14,058 nucleotides of DNA from an uncultured bacterium (GTDB lineage Bacteria; Patescibacteriota; Minisyncoccia; Phycocordibacterales; CAIZLB01): the NCBI GenBank assembly GCA_903952785.1, contig CAJBHC010000044.1, positions 1 through 14,058 of the forward strand. The letters run 5' to 3'. Below the pieces are notes generated by a model. That model did not search any database, was not told where the DNA came from, and was given only the letters and a program-made list of their open reading frames with translations. Shown piece by piece: positions 7,716 to 13,079 of the stretch (its first letter is position 1; every line of letters starts with the position of its first letter). The translations under genes were made by a program, and so were the position numbers.

Positions 7716-8954
7716 TCAATCAGGGGTTTTTGTATTATTTTGTATGGGTTGTTTTGCAATAGTTCTCTGCCCTTTCTTCAAACTAACCTTGCTAAATTTA
7801 TTATTAATACAAATAAGGTTCTTCAGCTCCGGAGACAAACACTCCAAAAGCATCTTTCTACGAAGTTTGTAAGATTTAAAATGACTTACCATACCCAAAT
7901 ATGAATTTATGCATGCCACAAACTTTTTATTATTTTTATCAATAGCCTCCACCTCACCTTTTCCCAAAATACCATTAAATTCTTGAATCTTTTTATAAAA
8001 ATTACCTTTTATACTATTTTTAATATAAATACGGTATGGTTTTATAAACGCCCCTAAAAATGATACTCCGTTATTAATGTGCTGAAGATATATCTTTTTA
8101 GGGTGAAGATCAAGTAAAAGTTCATCCTTCAAATACCGTCTTATGGCGGGAATTATTGATTTTAGATATTCTTTATTTTTGTGGACAATCACAATATCAT
8201 CTACATATCTACCGTAATACTTACAACCAAGACTATATTTAATAAAATGATCAAAATCATTAAGATACACATTTCCAAACAATTGTGACGTTAAATTGCC
8301 AATTGGCAGGCCTGTATCTTCTTTTGCACAAAACAAGCTCTTTGATTTTGGCAATCCTCTCCAGTTTTCTCTACTGCCTTTTATTACACAATCTTTTGTT
8401 GGGTCATGAAATATAACTTGATGAATCAATTTTGACAACCACACAGTATCAAATGTTTGTTTTATATTAACTTTATTTGAATTATTTAATTTTTCTTCCA
8501 TCTTTTTGTATAAGATATTTTTATTAATAGACATAAAATATCCCTTAATATCTAATTTTAGAACATAACAATCTTGCTTGTAGTTTTCTGAACATGAAAG
8601 AATAAAATGATTTAACCTTTTGATTCCATAAGATGTACCCTTACCAATCCTACAACTATAACTGTCATTAATTAATAGATTTTCAAAAATAGGGTTAATA
8701 TGATTATAAATAAAATGATGAACAATCCTATCCCTAAAATCTGCCGCAAATATCTCTCTTTTTAATGGTTTAAAAGATACAAAACAGAAGCTTTTACTAA
8801 TAGCATATAGACCGTCATCTATTTCCCTACCAAGTTCTAAGAGTTTTTTCTCATAACCTATTTCAAATTTTAATTGGCTCATTGTTCCTCGCTTATTTTT
8901 ACGTGCCAAGTAATAAGCATCAAATAAATCATGTAAAATATTTTTATTATTCAT
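7716..8954 (-). CDS. DGR reverse transcriptase
   Basis: RNA-directed DNA polymerase that makes mutagenic cDNA from TR RNA, together with Avd. Length is 412 residues, normal for DGR RTs, with no extra endonuclease or maturase domain. Visible blocks are: N-terminal 'FRDRIVHHFIYNHINPIFE' (about 73-91), 'SYSCRIGKGTSYGI' (98-111), the first catalytic Asp in LKLDIKGYF (D135), the DGR-diagnostic GLPIGNLTSQ in motif 4 (215-224, where most other RTs have QGxxxSP), the YVDD catalytic motif (250-253), and the thumb with 'HPKKIYLQHINNGVSFLGAFIKPYR'. The ATG overlaps the stop of the TR-containing frame as TAATG. Its own upstream sequence has only a weak, distant TAGGAT, so translation may depend on coupling. 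It ends in TGA. Confidence 0.95.
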   Translation of the reverse strand: MNNKNILHDLFDAYYLARKNKRGTMSQLKFEIGYEKKLLELGREIDDGLYAISKSFCFVSFKPLKREIFAADFRDRIVHHFIYNHINPIFENLLINDSYSCRIGKGTSYGIKRLNHFILSCSENYKQDCYVLKLDIKGYFMSINKNILYKKMEEKLNNSNKVNIKQTFDTVWLSKLIHQVIFHDPTKDCVIKGSRENWRGLPKSKSLFCAKEDTGLPIGNLTSQLFGNVYLNDFDHFIKYSLGCKYYGRYVDDIVIVHKNKEYLKSIIPAIRRYLKDELLLDLHPKKIYLQHINNGVSFLGAFIKPYRIYIKNSIKGNFYKKIQEFNGILGKGEVEAIDKNNKKFVACINSYLGMVSHFKSYKLRRKMLLECLSPELKNLICINNKFSKVSLKKGQRTIAKQPIQNNTKTPD

Positions 8955-9304
8955 TAAACAGTTAAGAATATCCTAATAAAGAAAACCATAGGGGGCAACG
9001 TACTACAAAAAAAAGGCATAATACCCAAAAACAAGGTTTTACTTAATGAAATACCCCAAGCAAAAATCTTGAGGTATTTCACTATCCAGTCCTTGAGGCA
9101 TCGCACAGAAAAGCCGTAAGTCTTGGTGTTCGTGTTCCGATTGACGCCTGTGTTGCCAGAGTTCAAGTTACGTTTCCATGCTGATCCACCACTAGCAACA
9201 GAAGACCAGAAGTTCGTGTTCGTTCCACCATTGTTGAACGTACCATCTGTGTTGCGGTAGCCAGTGAGAATACCCCTAAAAGAACCTGACGCAAACATAA
9301 TCAT
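8954..9304 (-). CDS. Open frame across the TR, coupled to the RT start (unproven)
   Basis: 116 codons. AAGGA lies 5 nt before an ATG at 9304, the clearest Shine-Dalgarno in the window. After a 5-residue lead the frame reads the TR in the same phase as the target gene reads the VR, then continues about 48 codons through the spacer with a hydrophobic, low-complexity-like tail and stops as TAATG on the RT start. The region must act as template RNA, so translation could be incidental, could serve to bring ribosomes to RT, or could be a relic of the duplicated target gene. I see no independent protein domain beyond the FISUMP tail fragment. Known DGR TRs are generally treated as noncoding, so I rate it low as a protein gene. 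Confidence 0.3.
   Translation of the reverse strand: MIMFASGSFRGILTGYRNTDGTFNNGGTNTNFWSSVASGGSAWKRNLNSGNTGVNRNTNTKTYGFSVRCLKDWIVKYLKIFAWGISLSKTLFLGIMPFFCSTLPPMVFFIRIFLTV
9048..9080 (-). other. Spacer hairpin just 3' of the TR
   Basis: On the minus strand GAAATACC-T-CAAG pairs with CTTG-G-GGTATTTC around a 7-nt loop ATTTTTG. With the U-G wobble the RNA stem is 13 bp without a bulge; on the other strand the same position is a C/A mismatch, so the structure favours the transcribed strand. No T-run follows directly, so it does not look like a terminator. It may be the structured spacer that positions RT-Avd for priming. Confidence 0.6.
9088..9291 (-). repeat. DGR template repeat (TR)
   Basis: 204 bp, gap-free match to the VR at 10006-10209 (offset 918). 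On the coding strand it has 53 adenines, 17 of which differ in the VR; only one non-adenine position differs (9128, C versus T). Its Asn codons are AAC or AAT, so mutation of the first two bases can give many residues but never a stop codon. This is the usual TR design. The match ends at the first base of the target's stop codon, so TR itself carries no stop there. Confidence 0.95.
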
Positions 9305-9371
9305 TTTCTTCCTTTTGTTAGCCTAACGGAAAACAAAAGTTTATATAATTTCCATAAATTATCATATATTC

Positions 9372-9403
9372 CTAGTTTATAAAATCTGATACATATAAAC
9401 TAG
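9372..9403. repeat. 10-bp perfect inverted repeat upstream of TR
   Basis: CTAGTTTATA (9372-9381) and TATAAACTAG (9394-9403) flank 12 nt. It lies between avd and TR, about 80 bp before the TR on the coding strand. It could be an RNA hairpin at the start of the template RNA or a binding site. It has no T-tract. The AT-rich arms leave a moderate chance of coincidence. Confidence 0.45.
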
Positions 9404-9493
9404 AAGATTATTGGACTGATTAAGGCGCTCCTATCCTTACCGTAGCAAAAGATAGTTCTGGCCGATATTTTAAAAATCAAAAAATATTTATTT

Positions 9494-9835
9494 CTAATTA
9501 CTTGATTTTTGCCATGCATATAGTTGCACAGAAACTGATTCAATTTTCTCATTAAGAGATATAAATTTATCTAGACTAATTTGTTTAAGATCCTTCATTA
9601 ATCTAATATATAAACGCACCACCTCTAAATGTTCTATTGCTGATTCTAATAACTGATATTTTGACTGACAATTATTTGCCCTGTAAATATCCGCCATCAT
9701 CCATGACATCTCCTTCTTCAAGTCTTCTCCAATGGTATATTTATACTCTCGTTTAAAGTTTTTGATAAAAACAAATATATCCAACAAGAAATCATAACTT
9801 GCCTTATATACAGGAAGATTACTGTGGATAGTCAT
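9494..9835 (-). CDS. avd: DGR accessory variability determinant (Avd-like)
   Basis: 113 residues, a normal Avd length. Avd forms a pentameric, basic four-helix-bundle barrel that binds the RT and template RNA and is needed for mutagenic cDNA synthesis. The sequence is predicted to be almost all helical with four segments (about 8-30, 36-55, 58-83, 88-110). It starts 'LPVYKASYDFLLDIF', has the conserved 'IGEDLKKE' turn, and 'AIEHLEVVRLYIRLMKDL' resembles helix 3 of the Avd/S23-like four-helix family. It lies between target and TR in the canonical position. A TATAAT hexamer 21 nt before the ATG (9857-9862) could be a -10, but no matching -35 is seen. S23-like proteins from rRNA intervening sequences share the fold; context makes Avd the call. 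Confidence 0.85.
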   Translation of the reverse strand: MTIHSNLPVYKASYDFLLDIFVFIKNFKREYKYTIGEDLKKEMSWMMADIYRANNCQSKYQLLESAIEHLEVVRLYIRLMKDLKQISLDKFISLNEKIESVSVQLYAWQKSSN

Positions 9836-9957
9836 GGATTTTTATTTGCATTGATGATTATAATATTATTTTTTAAGTCGCTTCGCGCCCAACATCCATT
9901 AAACGTTACTTTAGATTCCAATCAAAATTATTACAAATCTCTATTTTTTTGAAAAAA

Positions 9958-10002
9958 GCAAATAGGGCAAATGAAGCAAATAGAGCAAAGGAGCAAAGGA
10001 GC
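9958..10002. repeat. Degenerate 8-9-bp tandem array next to the VR
   Basis: On the coding strand about six units, from GCTCCTTT (twice) to GCTCTATTT, GCTTCATTT, GCCCTATTT and GCTTTTTTC, begin right after the target's stop codon. The array is outside the VR and not in the TR. It is followed by a weak AT-only hairpin (about 9941-9965). Some DGRs need a hairpin just downstream of the VR for retrohoming; this site occupies that position but does not form a classic GC stem. Confidence 0.55.
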
Positions 10003-10003
10003 A

Positions 10004-12472
10004 TTAGTCCTTGAGGCAACGCACAGAAAAGCCGTAAGTCCTGGGATTCGTGTTCCGACCGACGCCTGTGCTGCCAGAGGTCAAGTAACGTATCCATGCT
10101 GATCCACCACTAGCAACAGAAGACCAGAAGTACGCGTTCGTCCCACCACCGCTGAACGTACCATCTGCGTAGCGGTAGCCAGTGAGAATACCCCTAAAAG
10201 AACCTGACGTATTCTTCATTGTTGTTCCCTCATTTGTTCCTCTCCACCCCGTAGTACTAGTATCATATGGGAAGTCCGTGACACAAGTTCCAGATGTACA
10301 GGTTGAACGTTCAAGTGTTGTAAATTCATTATGTGTTGGAACATGCCAACCAGCTGGACAAATCCCCCTAGCTCCCACTGTTGTTGTACCTGCCATTGTT
10401 TGATCCCATTGATATAAACCTCCGTTACTTGTACAACCTGAAGCAACATCTCCATAACAATACTTTTGTATAGATACGGAACTTGTTCCTTGAGTTGCAG
10501 ATCCCAGAACCATTGTTCCTACATTTAAGTTTTGTTGCATCCAACACTGAGAACCTATCAAAACAGTTGTGTAAGTTTTACCGTCCCTAGCGTCTATCAA
10601 AGCAGAACCACAAACCCAACTTGATGACGCAGCTAAAGTGATTAATCCATTAGTAGTGTCTATTACCACACCATTCAAAGACGCAATTTTTGTTGTGTTA
10701 TGAAATGTATCAGTGACAACAACAGGCGTTGGATCAACAATGTAGTCAATATCAACTGAGCCAGTTATTTTAAGATCAAAGGTGTTGGTAGAATGAGGAA
10801 GACCAGTGAGTAAAACTTTATATGTCTTTTCAGTATCAATGTTTTCAAAGACTACAACTGGATATTCACTGGTCACCCCATCATATACAGGATATACATC
10901 TATTTTTGATGAAACAGGATTCTGTGATTTTTCTGACGCCTCTGATGTTGTAGACATCACCACTCGTGTTGGCTTTGCATAGATAGTATTATCGTTTTTG
11001 TTAGTCAAGAATTTTTCAAATGTTACCCTTATGGTGTGACCGCTTGGAATTGTTGCCCAAGTGTTGTCTTGATTTTTCACTTGATCATATATATCTGTTA
11101 CTATTTCTCCGTTCTCATCCATTTCTAAGGCTTTGGTGATAAATATAATTTCAAAAGTCTGAGTACTTAAGTGAGGGACTGTCCACTCTACGTAGTCAAG
11201 CTTTCCATTCCCATCTAGGTCATAGGCGTGGAATTGTATATCTTGATTGTTGTTATTTAACCATTTTATTTTTATTTTGTTTCCTTGCCCCACTTTATAT
11301 ATTTCAGGAATATTTGTAAAAACAAGAACATTTGTAGTGTGTGGTTGACCTTCTGCATTACCAGCATCATCTGAGACAGCTACAATTTTTCCAGTCTCTG
11401 TGGGAACTTCAGCAATTACAGGTGCGGGTGTTTTGTATTCTACTAATACATCAGTATTTTTTGTTAAAACCGTGGTAGTGGTAGCGGAAGTCGTGACAAT
11501 ATTACTATTTTTATTTGATGTATCAGTGGAAGACAATGGGGGTTCCGTGTTTGTGGATGTACTTGTGGTTGTAGTGATTGCAGTGGTTGTAGTATTGGTA
11601 CCAGCAGACTCCACACCTACTGAATCCGTGCTAATTGACCCTGTATTATTTGAAGTTGTTGATGATGAAGTATCTAGCAATGGAGATATATCAGATTCTG
11701 TTGATGTCGCCATAGACTGTGTTTCTGACAAAACAACATCCTGTTTAGCTGTTTCAAGTTGTGGAGCAATGTCCACCATCACGGTCTCAGGTTGTGGTGG
11801 TATAATGATATCTTGTACAGCCGCTTCAGCAGAGGCTGTCATTCTACTTCCAACATCAGCAAGCAAATTCCATACTTTAGTAAAAAATCCTGATGAGTAC
11901 CCTTGTGACAAAACTTCATTTACATTATCTTTATTTTGCTTATCCAAAGTTTGTGCCAAAGCCAAGGATTCTGATGATCTTGCTGTTTGTTTGGATAATT
12001 CACTCAACTTCAATCTATCTTGTCTGGTTAAATTTGTTGAGGAAGCAGATATTGTTTTATCTTGTATTTTCTTCTTTACTATTTTATTTGTAGCGATCTT
12101 TTTTGTTAGTGTCTTGGTATTATCAATAAGTGTTATCTTTATTTGTTCAGCTGATTTAGGTATTTCCACCAAATGTTGACCAGCCAAAATTGCAGAAGCT
12201 GGCACAATCATCTGCCAACTAATTGGCTCCCCTGGGGCGGAGGGAATTTGTGTAGCCACAATCCCCTTCACCACAGGGAGTTGCTTTTGTCCTGTGTCAC
12301 CAAGAAAAGAGTATGGGGGTATAAGAGTGGGAGTTTTAGAAAAAACAATTAAACCAACATAAAAAAGTATAATAAGGCCTATAGCTACCATGAGTGATAC
12401 CAATGGTTTTTTAAAAGAAATTTCAAATTTTTCTTTCTTGTCTTGTAAAAGCCAAAAGTTTTTAATCTTCAT
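10004..12472 (-). CDS. DGR target: anchored surface protein with FISUMP/C-lectin-like domain
   Basis: 822 residues. A basic start and one hydrophobic segment (about 24-44) suggest an N-terminal anchor with the rest outside. A Lys-rich helical part (105-200) and a Ser/Thr-rich linker (250-345) follow. A beta-rich segment has an EF-hand-like loop DLDGNGKLDYVE (418-429) that could bind calcium. The C-terminal FISUMP domain (about 620-822) shows DARDGKTYTTVLIGSQCWMQQNL, GICPAGWHVPT and the terminal GFSVRCLKD, and carries eight Cys (621, 643, 672, 680, 705, 725, 730, 819). FISUMP/FGE-type C-lectin folds are common DGR scaffolds that tolerate variation in a ligand-facing surface. The VR encodes residues 755-822; 13 residues differ from the TR-encoded version (768, 769, 774, 775, 780, 781, 794, 796, 798, 801, 805, 810, 811). 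Ligand unknown. Confidence 0.92.
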   Translation of the reverse strand: MKIKNFWLLQDKKEKFEISFKKPLVSLMVAIGLIILFYVGLIVFSKTPTLIPPYSFLGDTGQKQLPVVKGIVATQIPSAPGEPISWQMIVPASAILAGQHLVEIPKSAEQIKITLIDNTKTLTKKIATNKIVKKKIQDKTISASSTNLTRQDRLKLSELSKQTARSSESLALAQTLDKQNKDNVNEVLSQGYSSGFFTKVWNLLADVGSRMTASAEAAVQDIIIPPQPETVMVDIAPQLETAKQDVVLSETQSMATSTESDISPLLDTSSSTTSNNTGSISTDSVGVESAGTNTTTTAITTTTSTSTNTEPPLSSTDTSNKNSNIVTTSATTTTVLTKNTDVLVEYKTPAPVIAEVPTETGKIVAVSDDAGNAEGQPHTTNVLVFTNIPEIYKVGQGNKIKIKWLNNNNQDIQFHAYDLDGNGKLDYVEWTVPHLSTQTFEIIFITKALEMDENGEIVTDIYDQVKNQDNTWATIPSGHTIRVTFEKFLTNKNDNTIYAKPTRVVMSTTSEASEKSQNPVSSKIDVYPVYDGVTSEYPVVVFENIDTEKTYKVLLTGLPHSTNTFDLKITGSVDIDYIVDPTPVVVTDTFHNTTKIASLNGVVIDTTNGLITLAASSSWVCGSALIDARDGKTYTTVLIGSQCWMQQNLNVGTMVLGSATQGTSSVSIQKYCYGDVASGCTSNGGLYQWDQTMAGTTTVGARGICPAGWHVPTHNEFTTLERSTCTSGTCVTDFPYDTSTTGWRGTNEGTTMKNTSGSFRGILTGYRYADGTFSGGGTNAYFWSSVASGGSAWIRYLTSGSTGVGRNTNPRTYGFSVRCLKD
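10006..10209 (-). repeat. DGR variable repeat (VR)
   Basis: Matches the TR gap-free over 204 bp. It starts at the second base of codon 755 and ends at the first base of the stop codon of the target gene. Changes include AAC to TAC, AGC and ACC, AAT to GGT, ACC to CCC and AAA to ATA. The last 33 bp (10006-10038) are identical to the TR except for one A-to-T change at 10019, so the mutation-insensitive 3' anchor (IMH-like) probably lies within this stretch. Confidence 0.95.
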
Positions 12473-12479
12473 AAATAAT

Positions 12480-12488
12480 ATTTTAACA
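12480..12488 (-). promoter_or_regulatory. Possible extended -10 of the target gene, leaderless
   Basis: TGTTAAAAT on the minus strand (TG-n-TAAAAT) ends 7 nt before the ATG at 12472, so a transcript would begin at about the start codon. No clear -35 is seen; the TTGTGG near 12524 is too far upstream. Confidence 0.3.
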
Positions 12489-12515
12489 CAAAAACATAAT
12501 CCGTGATACTAAAAG

Positions 12516-12524
12516 TTATCCACA
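12516..12524 (+). promoter_or_regulatory. DnaA-box-like TTATCCACA
   Basis: Perfect TTATCCACA in the 113-bp gap upstream of the target gene. The flank AAAAGTTAT-x-CACA is shared with the minus-strand site at 7624-7632 in opposite orientation. No box cluster or AT-rich unwinding block of an origin is evident, so it may be incidental or a regulatory DnaA site. Confidence 0.25.
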
Positions 12525-12585
12525 AAAAATTATTTATCAAAACAGAAACAATGATCATCTACGGTCACTCATTCACTCGCCACCC

Positions 12586-12975
12586 CTATTTCACTGCCCC
12601 CTCAGCCAGGATCAACATCAAGTCAGTTGCGGCTTGTTCTGCTTTCTTTGGGTCTTTGTTGTCAACAAATAGCTCCCACTGTGCCGTTAGCTCAGGGTTG
12701 TGGATTTGTCTAACGTCATTTTCAAGTTGAACTCTGTCCTCATATGTAACAGTACCGCTTGATTTAACAACTTTATTAATGAACAACTTAAGGAAATTAG
12801 CATTCTTAATTTGTAAAACTTCTTGTGCTCCCTTGTCTACAACTGGTGCCTGTGAGTCTTTTAGATTGTGTATATACTGCACAGAGAAGTATAAGTTACC
12901 TGCCAAGAGTACAACAAGAAGAACGTTTGATACGAATCTTGTTTTCTCCATTACACCTGATTGAAATTGAACCAT
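12586..12975 (-). CDS. Small membrane-anchored protein, function unknown
   Basis: 129 residues; not recognised. There is one hydrophobic segment at about 15-34 (VSNVLLVVLLAGNLYFSVQYI), followed by a charged, probably helical region with 'TVTYEDRVQLENDVRQIHNPELTAQWELFVDNKDPKKAEQAATDLMLILAEGAV'. This suggests an N-terminal anchor and a soluble helical domain outside. The start is uncertain: an in-frame ATG at codon 9 (MEKTRF) is equally plausible, since neither has a proper Shine-Dalgarno. A TATAAT on the minus strand at 13043-13048 could be a -10 about 68 nt upstream. It lies between two surface-protein genes in the same direction, and an envelope role is only inference. Confidence 0.7.
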   Translation of the reverse strand: MVQFQSGVMEKTRFVSNVLLVVLLAGNLYFSVQYIHNLKDSQAPVVDKGAQEVLQIKNANFLKLFINKVVKSSGTVTYEDRVQLENDVRQIHNPELTAQWELFVDNKDPKKAEQAATDLMLILAEGAVK

Positions 12976-13079
12976 AATATTTTGTTTATTTGTTTGTAAT
13001 TAATAAATGATAATTTATTTTTGATCCAGCAGGTGATTTTTAATTATACCACTGGGTTATGTATAAATTATATCACACT

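Larger units (their letters stand above)
8957..9300 (-). ncRNA. DGR template RNA region (TR plus spacer), ends approximate
   Basis: By analogy with the Bordetella phage DGR, the RNA copied by RT-Avd includes the TR and the spacer up to the RT gene, and the spacer folds to prime cDNA synthesis. Here TR-to-RT spacing is 133 nt, close to the Bordetella phage spacer. The spacer carries a strong hairpin 7 nt past the TR. True 5' and 3' ends cannot be read from sequence. Confidence 0.5.
7716..12472 (-). mobile_element. Diversity-generating retroelement (DGR), complete cassette
   Basis: In transcriptional order: target gene with a 3'-terminal VR, avd, TR, spacer, RT. This is the classical DGR order. 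TR and VR are 204 bp each, gap-free, 186/204 identical, and 17 of 18 differences are at TR adenines on the coding strand. DGRs copy TR RNA into adenine-mutated cDNA that replaces the VR, leaving the TR unchanged. All parts needed for activity in known systems are present and open. The high adenine bias with one non-A change argues for past, possibly ongoing, activity. Confidence 0.95.

Noticed and set aside
7716..7718. TGA recoding as in Gracilibacteria/Absconditabacteria
   Set aside because: Genes end normally at TAA/TAG/TGA, the RT ends sensibly at TGA, and no gene needs TGA read as Gly.
7706..7732. ACAAAAA...TTTTTGT repeat at the RT stop as a terminator
   Set aside because: AT-only 7-bp arms, 12-nt loop and no T-tract; too weak to call.
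9877..9893. attC-like GTCGCTTCGCGCCCAAC
   Set aside because: Resembles part of an integron attC, but a paired core site and a long stem are missing (only 3 bp pair) and no integrase is present.
9906..10097. Minus-strand 63-codon frame overlapping the VR in another phase
   Set aside because: Reads the tandem array and the VR out of frame; the FISUMP ending GFSVRCLKD supports the other frame.
11400..12179. Plus-strand 259-codon frame
   Set aside because: Antisense shadow of the Thr-rich stalk of the DGR target; Val-rich low complexity only.
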